This document shows, in pieces, positions 1 to 48,825 of a stretch of DNA of 64,000 bases. The notes beneath the pieces were generated by a model that saw nothing but the letters and a program-made list of their open reading frames with translations, made no database searches and was not told where the DNA came from. Position 1 is the first letter of the stretch. Every line of letters begins with the position of its first letter. This DNA is from Glandiceps talaboti (Eukaryota; Hemichordata; Enteropneusta; Spengelidae): positions 5,913,101 through 5,977,100 of the forward strand of contig NC_135550.1 in the NCBI RefSeq assembly GCF_964340395.1. Reading direction: 5' to 3'. Both the position numbers and the translations under genes were made by a program.

Positions 1-1377
1 ATCCATCCATGCTATTCTGTTCTGTGTACTTTGAATGATTTGGAATGAGTTAATGGGTTCTGGTACATGTATGAGATGAAGCCATTCAAAATACATGAAT
101 TCGTTGGTTCATGTGAAACCATTGGAAAATCATGACATGTTGATCTGTGTAGTTGGATATATTTTCTGATCTGTGGGAATCTTTTGATGGCTTCACTTCC
201 TTCAGTCTTGAATTAAAAGTATGTAGTTGTCTGGTCCTAAAATGACATCTTGTGGAAACTGTTGTTTTGCAGACCACATAGCAAATGGCCTAAATCATTG
301 ACACTGAGAGACAGGTCTAACTGTTAAGTCTTTTGATATGTAAATATTCACTGAAAGTTATCCAAGACTTCCGTTTCAAATTTGCAGATGAATTGAAAAG
401 ATGAAAGTAAATGAAGGTCTAGTGTTTGAAAACTCTGCACAATTACTTTAGACACACCTAGTTAGATAGATATACCAGAAGAACAACATTTATTTATACT
501 CACTGCCTTGTCTTTGAATGAATAAATAATAGAATTCAATCCCTGCTATGTTACGTAAAAAAAACAAGTAGTAGTACTGGTAGTTGTAGTAGCAACAACA
601 ACAAAAGACACTTGCACGTTTTGCTACTGGAGAACATAGCTTTGTGTGTGCTTGAAGAGTTATTTGCTGTAACAAGTAGTAATTATCCACAGTAGAGATT
701 AGATAGGCTAAGGGGTGGACAAAAAGCACATGTCGGTAGGAGCATTGAAAAGAGTAGACATTGAGTAGAGAGAAGATGGAATTGGAAATACAGTTAGTCA
801 GTCCCCTACAGCAGTTTGTAAGCTGTAATGGATTTTCTATGCTTTGCAATGAAAGATACGTGTTGTTTCTAACTTTAAGTTTTTGCTCTGCATTTACCAA
901 CTTGTTGATATGCACAGAGAAGGACATAAGAACTTACAGAGGGGATGGGGACATACAAATGTGGGGGGGGGGGGGGTTGCAAGTTCACAGAAAATACAGG
1001 ATGAAATGGGTTGTGTATGCACCTCTCTTTTGACATGTTCAAGTTCTATTTATTTGCTTTGAAGTAGTTCTCGCAGAAGATTTATCAAGCACATATTGAA
1101 ATGCAATTACTTAAAGTACTGCTGAGAAACAAATAAGAATTAAATTTTATTGAGAGTTTGACAGCCAAATAAAAATGAATGCTATGTGTTTGCAAAAAGA
1201 ATGACTGCAGTGCGTATGAAAATTGTCCCATAAACAAAGATCAGAAATTGTCAATTTTTGTTCACAAAATTGTTATTTTGTTCAGTGTTTTTGGTTACAT
1301 TTGGGGAACCTCAGTACCAGAAAGAGTAAATATGGTCCACGTTGCATAAATTTCTATAACCCTTGTCAAAGTGCCAT

Positions 1378-1460
1378 AATATTGGCGGGAAACCCAGGTA
1401 ATATGCATTGGGAACTCAGGTGGATTCTACCTACTTACTACTCATAGTAAAAACATTGAT
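1378..1460 (+). repeat. Dispersed repeat family E, copy 1
   Basis: attggcgggaaacccaggta, gggaactcaggtggattcta, cctacttactactc. Related to 12755-12830 and weakly to 55645-55715. Confidence 0.55.
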
Positions 1461-1675
1461 TAGTTACTTGGACATGTACAATGTGAAATCTAAGCTGGTT
1501 AGAAAATGTGTATAGTATAATGTTATCACAAGGAGGGACACATGATGTTTTCTTGTAGGTGTACAAAAGCTGTAAATCAAGGTATCAATAGAAATATCCA
1601 AATCTCTATTTACACATGCTTCAGCTTACCCAATACCATGCTAGGTATTCTCTGACTGGTTTGATCAACAAAACA

Positions 1676-1688
1676 TGACCTTTGACCT
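1676..1688 (-). promoter_or_regulatory. Perfect DR1 nuclear receptor site
   Basis: tgacctttgacct; on the minus strand AGGTCA-A-AGGTCA, the consensus for HNF4/RXR/COUP-TF type receptors. Sequence match only. Confidence 0.4.
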
Positions 1689-4379
1689 GGAATAGTAGAC
1701 ATTCAAATGACACATCACATTTGGAAATATTCAGTCAAAAATGTATGTATGTCAAGTGCTTTTTGGCCCAGGATTTGATAGTTTTTGATAGTGACCATGG
1801 CAAGTGTCTGGGCTCAACCTTTTCATTGGTATGTATTGCCTTGGTAGTGATATTAAAAAAAGCTCTGGGCCTCCTGGTGTTCGCAATACTGGTATGATAA
1901 TGCGCTTACTGGCATATATTGACACAAATTGAAGACCCCACACAGGTGGCAACCATCCTTGATTGAAACACACAAGTTTTTACTTAAATGAGAATTAAAC
2001 ATATGTCACCAATATTTTGTTTTGAAGGGAACAATCAGTTTTTGCTTTTTTTGAACGAAACAATTCACCATAGCGTAAGAGGTCAAGACTATCTTGTACG
2101 TGTATAAAAAAAGAAGCAAAGTATAAAATAGTAAAAATCAGAGACTGAAAGCTTGTAACAGATGTAATGAGATGATGTACGTGTATAGTGGGATTAATGA
2201 AGCTATGTGTGTGTATGTCAAGTGGGTGTGTGATGGAGTACCATCTAGACACAATGAATCATCTAGTTGAATTTCATCTAAAATTGACCACATCATTTAT
2301 GGTACACAGTGTCTGACATAAAACCAGCATGAGTGTAATTATATCCTATTTATTATTCTGAAGGGTATTTTTGTTACCTCCAGTTTGCTTTTGTGGTGAT
2401 GGCATAGAGTAGTGCATACTATAAAATACAAATATGTAATTTGTTTATATGCAAATGTATTATTAATAGCAAAGTATGGGGAAATAAAATCACACATTTA
2501 ATGTTCAGTTGGTTTAAAAATGTGTGTATAGTCAGTACATGTATATAAAATGCATATCTGTAGTCCATTTTGATGGCAAATTGCAATGAATGGTTGTATA
2601 ATTTGTACCATGCCTTCCTTTGTTGCTGAGCTGGCCAATAAAAGCCCACATTTCAAACCATATCTAAATGCATGTATATACTTCAGTTATTTGAGCACCA
2701 GTAATATATAGTAGAATATTTAAATTCATTACAAATTGTTGGTCAAGTTTATAATGGTGTCTCCCCATACAAAGTACATGTACCTGACAGAGTGGAACCA
2801 TAACTGGTCACTGTTAAAAACTGTCATGGGGTTGAGCTCTGTTTGTTGCTGCCTTGTAGAGTGGAAACTTTTGGCACTCCATCCATGACTATTTTGTAGT
2901 CTGACTGTGTCAAACATTTATCAAAGCTAACTACAATCATAGCAGTGTCATACATGTACATGACCATGTCTTTACATTCCTAATTGTGGTCATATAGTAC
3001 AATGGGTTGTGTGAGTATGTGTATTTGTACATGATGTACATTGTTAGACTGACAGACAGTCCAGTCTGTGTGCGGTTTCTATAGTGGTTTGCCCTACTTG
3101 GACAAACGCCAGGTTCACATCATTTCTGGCCATATTCCAGTACATCATGCAATCTTGACAGTCGTCTCAGTTTCAAAATTTATCTTATAACAGATTAGAA
3201 GTACATATTTATTTTGACAATTCACTTGCTTATCAGTGAGAACCCCAGTTTAGCAGCAGTGGTTTAAGGTATTCTGTTGTGTACACATTGCTGGAGATGG
3301 GGGTGGTTTCCACCAAATTATTAGAAGCCATACAACTGCACAAAAGCAGATCAACATTAACATAATGTGAATGACCCTAGGTCATCTAGGGTCAAAGGCC
3401 AAGTAGCATTTGCCAAAGGGAGTTAAAATATATGTGTCTGAGATCGAAACTACACAAGTGTTTTGTCATTGATACCACCATCACTGTTTCTGAAAGTCAA
3501 AATATGTTACAGTATTGATAAGTTTATATTAGTAGTAAATTAGAACAAAAATGATTCAAAAAATATGTATTGTAAATATTTGAAATTCAATTGAAATGCA
3601 TACAGTTTGTATGTCTGTATGCTTTGATTGTGCTTGCAAATGGCGGCATTATCTTCATATTCAAATATCTAGTAATACAAGAAAAATGTTTTGTGAGCAA
3701 ATAAATTGGATTAATCAATTTTGTTACCTGTACCACATCATCTAGTGTACGTAAATACATCTTTTTATTGGACTGGTCCGAAAATAAACTAATAAAACTG
3801 TGACATTGGCATCAACTGTTTTTGTCATATCAATATTACACACATGTGTATAGCAGCTGTTTATTGAAGTTCTCACACCCTTTTATTTACCCCCTTAGTA
3901 CATCACTCTGTGTGCTGTAAGAATGCCGTATTTCATTTTACCTCAAACCTATGTATCAAGATACTCACACAACTGGAACTTATTCTGTTCACTTAAATAC
4001 AAAAGCTCTGAACAATTCTTAGTTTGAAAACTTCCAATGAAAAAGCAGCAATTTCACTTGTAATTCAAGTTCTAGAAATAGTATATTTTGTGTGTGCAGT
4101 GATTTCCTTTGGTTGGACCCCAATTGCTGAAATTCCACTGACATACCTCTGAGAATAGAATGAAATGAAACCACAGTTGTTAGCTGAAGGAAAGATTCCA
4201 CATAAGGCTGTCAACAGTTTAATATGAGAATTTACATACATGTATATCACTGACCAGGCTAGACTGTAAATGTTAAAAGTCACTGGATGTCAATGAAGTA
4301 ACTCTCTGCAGGGGGAATATCTCAGTTAGTCTGTTCTGAATACTGGATTCACACTGATATCTTATATGTCATATTATAT

Positions 4380-4560
4380 TTAGGAGATTATGCCACCAAA
4401 ATTGAAAAAAAAAGAAAAGTTTTAAAATTTGCATTTAAAGCCCCAAGTAAGATTAGGAGGAAAATTTGGGTGTGGTACACAGTTGTCTAGCAGACCGAGT
4501 TATAGAAAAAGTTTGGATATGATCAAAAGACTGGTTCTATAGATCTTCATATTCATAATC
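4380..4560 (+). repeat. Dispersed repeat family D, copy 1
   Basis: Shares tttaaagcccc, attaggagg and gttatagaaaaagttt with 28425-28570 in the same order; divergence is substantial. Confidence 0.5.
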
Positions 4561-7500
4561 CTGGGGTATAGTTACTTTTATAAGATAACACTAATAGTGT
4601 ACAAGAATATGAGATTTAATAGTGAAGGGAGGATGTTAAAATTTATTTATGGGTTGAATATTTAAAACCAATATTTGAGGGATATTTTACAATATTATAG
4701 TGTGAATACATAGTTCGTTCTTTATCGTGTATACTTACTGTACATAAGTAATTTTTGGAAAAGATTGAAAGAAATGGCTGAAAACAAAATCACCCTGTAT
4801 ACCCCATGCACAGATTCCATTCACAGATTGTTCCGATGTTAATGCCTACATGCCCTTTAAAAATGAGTTGTGCAGAATTTTATGAGAGCTTTAGCAAGAA
4901 ATCTGCTAAGAATGGTGTAGATGTATCCATCAGTCAAAAAAATGTGGTCCAGGCAAAGTTGAACAAGAATATCAACATGACAAATTTATTCATGTGAATC
5001 CAAAATGACTGCCAAATTAGGTTACATGGGTCTGTTTTGAAGGAAATACAAAATAAAAGTAGTTTTCGTCATGACAAGATATTGACCCCAGATTTCTATT
5101 GTAGAAAAGCTGAATTTATGTGGGTGGTAGATGACAACCTTATCCAGTATTCTGTAACATTATTCTGCTATTCATAGACACATACATATACATATCAGGT
5201 CTTGTAACATGGTGTAAGTTACTGACACCGTGTGCCTGTCACAGTGAAAAATTCCTTCAGGTCATATGTGGTTGTATAGGTATGGAGTATATGAAGAGAT
5301 GTAAGTTTTGTGTTTCTTCAGGTCATCACTGGTATGTGATGCTATGTACACGTATGTGTTCCTTAGTATTAAACTCTGTGAAGCCAATTTGATGGACCAT
5401 TGATGGTACATGTGTGTGTGTGTTCCTTCTCAGTAGAACCAATTTGATGCACCACTGAGGAGGGACAGAGACACCTCCAAAGTGTGGTGTTCCCCTATAT
5501 GTCACTCAGACAAAAACCTGATTTTCATCAATTTAGACAACCCCTAACCCCCCCCCCCCCCAATAAATAAAAAGTGTCCCTGTACACCTATGTCTGAATA
5601 TCAGAGGGAGATAGTACTCCAGGTAATTCTGTTTGTACATAACAGGTCTAAATGTATGTTACATGTACATGTTTAAAAAAATACTGCTAAAGTACAATGT
5701 ATGCACTTTTTCTTATGGGTCATCGTCAGTGTGATATGTGAGGTACCGTGTGCACATGCTCACCAGAGGGACACACTTCTCGGGGTCATTTGATGTACAT
5801 TCTTGCATTTACATAAAGTACTACTAGCTGCATCAAATTGTATATATAGTTCTCTTACTGACAGTCTCTGTGCATAGATGCATATGCTACTGAGTTCAAA
5901 TCATATCATGAACATGATTCATAGTTCTACTGTCATACACCACTGATGGTGTACCATATAATTTTGCAGAAATTGTAATAAATTCTAGAACCTGTCTTGA
6001 GTCGCACCAAAGTAATTATTTGCACCCTTACTTGTACCAGTATTGTATTACATCTCTTTCACTGTTCAATATTAATGTGTCAATTTGCTGAAAGAAATTT
6101 TATCTAAATATCAGAATCGTAGTTCACAAATATTTTGTGTGGTACAATACATGTTATTTGAAGTGTGGTACATGTAGTTTGAAGATTCTTACTTCTCATG
6201 TGAGAGTCTTAGCAGAGGTGGATGAAACAGTATTGCTTAAATGGTAGATCAGACATTTGCATCGTGTCCACAATTTTGTTATAGTTTCATGATACCAAAG
6301 TGAAAATAAGAAAATTGATAAACTGAAGATCTCAATTCTGTTGTGAGTTAATCTCAAAGATCATAGCAACATTTTGATCAGATCATTAAAAAAGACCTTT
6401 TCACTCATCTAAAGTTACATTCATCCTCATCTCCAAGAGACATAAGAACAGTCGTTACTTTTGATATTCTGTCTACCAACAAGAATAAAAAATCGACATA
6501 AATTTCATGCATTCTTTTATGTATGTTTTTAAAAATGTGAATCTATACACTTGGCTGTAGATGATATAGTACTTGTGGTAACCATATACCACATTCTGGT
6601 GTCATGTGTCTTTAATACTCAGACATCTTTCTATAGAACAGTACTGTATGATACTTTGACCACAAGGTTGTGAGCTGTGGTAACTTTATGTAATAAAAAC
6701 GTGAATTGTTTGGGCGATTGAAATGTTTCACTTGCTATTAATATTTACTATTATGGTGGGTTGGTTAAATTTAGAGAGATCATAAATTTGACTTCAAATG
6801 AAGATCAAAATATTTTAAAAAAAACATCTGTGTATATAATTGTTGAAGTTATTTGTAGTATTTGCCACTCTATATTCAGTTTTCGATTGGAACATGATAC
6901 TGCATTTTTCAGCTGAATGTGAACTCAGATGTATTTTCCTTTTGTGTTGAAAAAAAAATTATTTTATATTTTTTCAATGGTGTCTTCTTTGGTATTTGTC
7001 AAATAAGAATATAAAAAAGGAATAATAAAAAAGAGAAAAAGAATTGAAAGTTCTTGAAACTATCTACAATATTTTTCATTTTTTATGCACCACTGCATTA
7101 ATAAGAATTAAGAAAAATCCTGTGCATGATTGGTGACGTTTTGAGGTACAAAAAATGTATCAACCGTGTTGATATCACGTCATTAAATTTTTAAAGCATT
7201 TTAGTTTCTTTTCATTCCAAAACAGGGTCCTGGCTAATTAGTTTGTACAATTAGTATTCTTAAACCCCAATGTTTGAAAACCATGGTTGTGGATTGCTAT
7301 TATCTTGTTAGTTCACCCACAAAGATGCAATAGGGCCACTCGTATGTTTGTGACCAATGTTTTCTAAAGAGCCTGCCAGACATCTGTTTTCCACACCCAA
7401 ATTTGAATCCTAATCAGAAATCCAATGTTGGCCTGTAAAAAACTCTAGTATTCAAGTAGCAAAGTGATGGCTCCTTCAGTTTGTAATAAGAAATGTCCTC

Positions 7501-7930
7501 CTTAATAAATCTTCTTAATAAGTCTTTAATTTGCATTTAATCAAATGTGTTGAGGCTGAAAAGACCAGACTGTTGAGACACTATCAGGTGTCATTGGCAT
7601 TTAGCATGCATATACATGTAGTAAAACTGTATGGAAAGGGAAACCTTCATGATCTGTAGGAGGTAAGGTAGGAAGGCCTTGACTTGTCAGATACCTTTAC
7701 ACTAATAGTAATACACAGCTTGCACATAGTGTATTCAATTTTATATCATTACAAGAATGGTCATCAATGCTGGAAAAACCATTTGAACATTCCAAGTCAG
7801 ATCGTCTGCAGATGTGTAAAACTATTTCTCAAAGTGCCATTATGGTATTTTACAGTGCAATTTCTTCATGTCCAGGGCAAAAGTTCATTGCAACACACAC
7901 ACTGTCACATACACGTACAACATGTACGTG

Positions 7931-7937
7931 CGCACAC

Positions 7938-8016
<79 letters not shown>
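7931..8016 (+). repeat. CA dinucleotide microsatellite
   Basis: About 40 CA units with two CG interruptions at the left. Long open frames across it are repeat artefacts. Confidence 0.98.
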
Positions 8017-8019
<3 letters not shown>

Positions 8020-9324
8020 CTGAGATTTCCATTATTCTTTTTACGTTCACCCACATAGTTCCCCACCAAAATTTGGAATAATTGTAGAAGAAACACGTAG
8101 TCTCTTTAGCCCAGAGACTTTACTGGTAGGCTTGGCAATATACTGTTTTACTTCCAAACAGCATCTGGTAAAGTGAAAATGACAAGTCCCTAGGCTATAG
8201 TAGTATACTCTCTTTTACAGAGTCAGACCGTAGCAAAAATGTACTGCACCATTTTACATTGACTTGTAATTTGATGTTGCCCATCAAATATCTAAAGTAA
8301 TAATTGCACATTGTAAATCGTATGAAGCAGACTGCCAACATTTTAATACATGACTTACATACACGTATGTTGTGGTTTCTAATCAAACCAAGCAAGACTT
8401 AAAAAGCCAGAAAGTGTGACCTAAGTGTGTCTTGCATTATGAGCTCTCACCATATGTATGTAGATCAGATACATACACATTGTACCTGTAACTGTAAGGC
8501 TTTCAGTGCAACATGTTACATACATACATGTACAAAGCCTATAAGCCTGCACTGCTAATACATTGTATATAGTTTATTGTAAAACATAGAATTGAATGAA
8601 ACCGTTTCACCCATATGCTCTATTCAATTATTATTGACTGTGTATTATTGACTTATTTCACAACAATGTATACTAGTACATGTAAATGAATGTGTTAAAA
8701 ATTGAGTTCTGATACAACTTGTAATGAATGTTTGCACTAGATATATAACACATTGTCCTTTTATCTTATCTGGTATCTGACTGCAATATCTTGTATCAAC
8801 TCTGTTATCATGTCCAATGTCCATCACCAATTGATAGAAAGTGATCAGTCATTTCACATTGTATTACCAGATTCTTACCATTCTGTCAATCTATGAATAG
8901 TAATACATATTCTGTGTCAAGTGATTATGTGTAATTTATGATGGTTATGGAGTCATTTGTACAATTGTGTATGTTGACGTCGTCACCTGGCATGTCCATG
9001 TAGTGTTTGTATGATCAGGTGTAGTTCACTACTATGATAGATGGCTTACAGTTTTGTAGTCAAATGAAGTTTTAACAATGAATAATGGAGAATTGTTAGG
9101 AGTTGATATGAAATGTTAGCTGTTGATTTAGTAGGAGTAAAGTCATAGGTCTCATATCAGATGATTGTATAGGACATTAGTCATAACTTGAAATATGACA
9201 TTAGTATGTGTGCATATTTGTCTACAAAAATATACATGTACATGGTGTGATGTGATGCATGTGGTCATCATGTCCACAAAATATATGTCACGTGTGAGTG
9301 TTCACGCTTATAGTGTTCATCATA

Positions 9325-9615
9325 CATATATGTATAGGTTCTATGTCACGACAACCTGTGTCTATGTCACTGGTTTTGTAGAGTTCGGAATATGAGTAAA
9401 AACATTATAAATCACTATTGCTTTTCTCCATTTTTCATAAATTATGCTTGAGGTATAATTATGTTATTCCACAGTATTTTTCATCATTCAGGTGGAAAAT
9501 AATTGTGACCAAATGGGTTGTCACTACTCGTCTAGCAACTCGTAGTGACAATGCCACCGGTATTTTCCTTGGCTGAATGAAGAAAAATATGGGAGAATAA
9601 CACCTAATTATTTAT
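9325..9615 (+). repeat. Palindrome-ended dispersed repeat, copy 1
   Basis: Single-copy head (atgtcacgacaacc, tctatgtcac) followed by a palindrome at about 9452-9613. Its arms include TATTTTTC(A/T)TCATTCAG and TTGTCACTAC, with the reverse complements after a short centre. Confidence 0.75.
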
Positions 9616-9661
9616 CATACATGTACTTAAACATGTAACATGTACAAGAACTATTTTGTTG

Positions 9662-9720
<59 letters not shown>

Positions 9721-9778
9721 GTGTGTGTCTGTTTCTGTCTATCTATCTGTCTCTGTCTGTCTGACTCTCTATCTATGT
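9662..9778 (+). repeat. TCTG microsatellite
   Basis: About 15 perfect units then imperfect TCTG/TCTA. Confidence 0.97.
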
Positions 9779-9965
9779 GTACAAATGTGTAAACCTTGAA
9801 TGTATAGTTTTGTATTTGTACATTGTTCAAATACAGGTTTCTCAACAACTGACATAAGCAAATTTGATGATTTTAAATGATGACTGAAAAGTATATGTTT
9901 GTAGAGATGTACACAATGTAGTGCTATTTCCATCTTCTGTGTATTTCCATCTTCCATGTGTAATA

Positions 9966-9990
9966 ATGTCACATGACCGTCACGTGACAT
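9966..9990. promoter_or_regulatory. E-box palindrome
   Basis: ATGTCAC and GTGACAT face each other, the right copy embedded in GTCACGTGAC, the full bHLH-ZIP (USF/TFE type) palindrome. Followed within 300 bp by a small CpG-bearing stretch near 10240-10285. Confidence 0.25.
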
Positions 9991-12104
9991 TATGATGACC
10001 TCAAACTTCGAAGTATAGATGTACAAAATGTAGGCATGTTGAATTCTATTTGCACTGTGTCCGACAAGTATTTGTTGGCAGTATACATACATTCTTAGTT
10101 CAAATTGTTGTGCATACTTGACACCCTTGTTCAGTTGCTTTGTTGTGGATGTTAGCTGGAAACACAGCACATTAATTCTGCCGTAAGATGCTATTTTCAT
10201 GCAGACAGGGTTTAGTTTTTTAGTTTTGTCTTTGTGTAGCCCGACGGTTGTGGGTGAAAAATAAACGAGGTGGAGTTCGTGCATATAATTTGGAGTGAAT
10301 TGGGAGTCACTCAGTAGAATGAAAAGGTGTTCAAAAACAACATATCAGGTTTCAGTGAAAGCTGCCACACAAAAGTTTTCCACTTTGAGGCTTACTTCGA
10401 AAAGAATCTTACCTGTAATAAATACTGCAGCGATTACATCTTCTGCACTCAAAGGAAAGGTTTTGTGTTCTCAGGTTTGTTATAGTGTTCAAACTGAGTT
10501 AGCTTATTTGCATATTCCTGTCAGTCGCTAGGTGATACTACAATATATATAAGTACAGTACCCGTATGGTCTGATATTAACGTTGATCAGAATTGTTACA
10601 AATGTATGTTTGTAAGAAATTATTGCCATAGAATTAGATGCTTAATGTTATTTTCAAACCTTGTTAACTTTATATATATATTTCTTGTCAAATTACAAAT
10701 GATATAACAATTTTGATATACATGTATAGAAGTTCCAGATGGTTTCAGTACTGTATGATGAGACAAACATTTACAAATAACATGAATGTATTGTACATTA
10801 GGAGACAGTTATTAGAAGAAAAAGGTGTTGAATTTCTAGCAGCCACCCAACTTACAAGTCAGTATCATACTCATAGATGGATCCATCAAGTCTATATACA
10901 TGTACATGTACAATGTAAGGAGTCCATTTTGTTGATGCACTGAAGTGTGTCTCCGGGAAAAAAACGATGTTTATCAGTGATTGTATGCAGCAGTAGACTG
11001 CAACAACAAACACAGTGTACTAGACTGTGTAGTCTGGAGACTAGTACTGTAAATACTTCACGCCAGTTTTAGTCGTACGCTTGGTAAATGTACATGGTTG
11101 TATCAGTCAGGTAAATCTGCCTGAAATAACATTATTCAGCTGGATTTCCATAAACAAGATATTGAATCAAATTTAATAAAGTAGTTTGTTTCCTTTAGAA
11201 AAATATGCATTTAACAAGAAGTACATGTACATGTCCATGTTCCAAAATGTAAAAAAAATTCAGGACCTTCTGTGGAACTGCAAACTGTGTACAGTGGAGG
11301 TTTTTGCTCAGCCAAGGCTTCACCACCCTACATTGCACATGTGTACATTACAACGTATGTACATTTGTCATGCATAGAAATGTGAAGTTATATATACATT
11401 GTATATATTTTTTATTTAATTGTAAAAATCCATAAATATATTGACCCAAATTGATCCAAGTGAAGAAATCGTTACTTGTCAATGAATACATGTACCAGTA
11501 CAAACAAATAGGTACCTGTAAGTGTAACATTTACTTTCTGTTTCGTATACAGAGGAAAAAAAGGAGCATACCTGTACAATTGTAGATCAGTTTAATACAT
11601 ACATGCTCAAATAGAACAGTCATTTGTATATGAATTTATGAATGGGAAATTTCACATATGTATGTACTGTGCATATACATATAGTGAATAGTTCAATAGA
11701 GAACCTTATGGTGGAAGAAAAATGTTCTGAAACTAGTGAAATATGCTATCAAAGGGTTAATTTGATTTTAACTTTAAATTGATTGAATGTGTACTTGTAA
11801 AGGTCATCTCTACTGTTTCCACACACTAGGAAATTATTAATTCTGATGACAACTAAAAATTGATCACATTTGTAGCTGAGCTCTAGATCACCTCACTCAC
11901 ATGTACAGTGGGTGTCTGACTCATTTCAGCTAATTCACACTTGATTGTTCTTAAATTACAATAAAATAGGTCTGTCACCCTGTCAGAGTTGATATAGCTG
12001 TGGTGAATGTTGTTGGAGATTAATTAGTCATTTATAGTGGGTGAACTCTACACATAAAAAAGGATTAAAGGAAAGTATAAAGCTACCCTGTCTTCAGAGA
12101 CAGG

Positions 12105-12117
12105 TGACCTTTGAACT
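12105..12117 (-). promoter_or_regulatory. DR1-type nuclear receptor site
   Basis: Minus strand AGTTCA-A-AGGTCA; both halves fit RGKTCA. 870 bp before ACTN window exon 1. Confidence 0.35.
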
Positions 12118-12754
12118 CAAAAGAGGTTTTTTCGTAGGTTGTGTACTCATTAAGGTCAAATAAGGACATACTCATTTGTATACAAGACAGCTTGCCTTGG
12201 GGGATCTGTGTAGTTGTGAAAGTGAGCTTAATGATATATGCTACAGTCATTCACATTTGAATGGAGTCGTAGTGAGTTTTAATTTGTATCCTGGTACCTT
12301 AGTTTCTTTTGTATTCAGCTCATGTCCTACACGTAATAGAGACAATCACTTCAAGTAAGCTTACTGAATAAGATAGAAGTACAGGTAGAGCTAAACTGCT
12401 GTACGCTATTGTTTGTTAGTGCATAACTGCCTGATGTCCACTCGTTTAAAACTCTTTATTGAGATAAATGTATGTTTTTTAGGTCAGCTGTTCGCACTAG
12501 GGGTATTTTAGTTTGAGTCACTACTTCATGTCACATGTTAATGAATGTAGTTTGACTTTATTTAGCTGTTGCCACTTCATCCAGTTCCAAAATCTTTGTG
12601 TTAAAATCTGAAAAGAAAAAAATATTAGATTAACAAACTTGTACCTGTCTCTATTTTGATAAAGTTGATCAGTTGAGATAAGCCAGTATTTTTGCTAAGG
12701 TCTGAGAACCCTGCTTTAAAATCAGAAAGCTCACATATAATATACTATAGTTTT

Positions 12755-12830
12755 GGTGGAGAACCCCCAAATACCTGGAGAACTCGGGTAGATTTTGCGT
12801 ACTTACTGCTCTTAACAAAATCACTGAAAT
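12755..12830 (+). repeat. Dispersed repeat family E, copy 2
   Basis: tggtggagaacccccaaatacctggagaactcgggtagattttgcg, read in shorter blocks, then tacttactgctcttaacaaa, parallels the copy at 1378. Confidence 0.55.
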
Positions 12831-12977
12831 ATTTGTGTTAGAATTTGAAAAGACAAAATACAAGTATTAGATAATGTGTGCCTTTTTCAGTTGACTTTAC
12901 TTTAGAGAAGTTGAACAGTTGTAGTAAATATACTAAAATTTGTATTTCTGTTTTTGCTTCTTTTTTTTCTCAAACAG

Positions 12978-48825
<35,848 letters not shown>

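Larger units (their letters stand above)
1..12977 (+). other. Probable ACTN intron 1 (partial), no gene seen
   Basis: No sequence resembling the alpha-actinin first coding exon (ending in a Trp-Glu-Lys-Gln-Gln type stretch before TFTAW) was found, so this is read as intron 1. It holds microsatellites, two DR1-type nuclear receptor sites (1676, 12105), a CACGTG palindrome near 9984, and copies of four dispersed repeats. Open frames here are short or microsatellite-driven. Confidence 0.6.

Noticed and set aside
5012-5021. CCAAATTAGG, a perfect CArG box
   Set aside because: The pattern is loose and expected many times by chance in AT-rich DNA; no support here.
7684-8096. Several overlapping open frames rich in His-Thr or Cys-Val
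   Set aside because: All are translations of the CA microsatellite.
1-12977. First coding exon of ACTN
   Set aside because: Searched by eye for a Trp-Glu-Lys-Gln-Gln type end with an in-phase donor; none found, so it is taken to lie upstream of the window.
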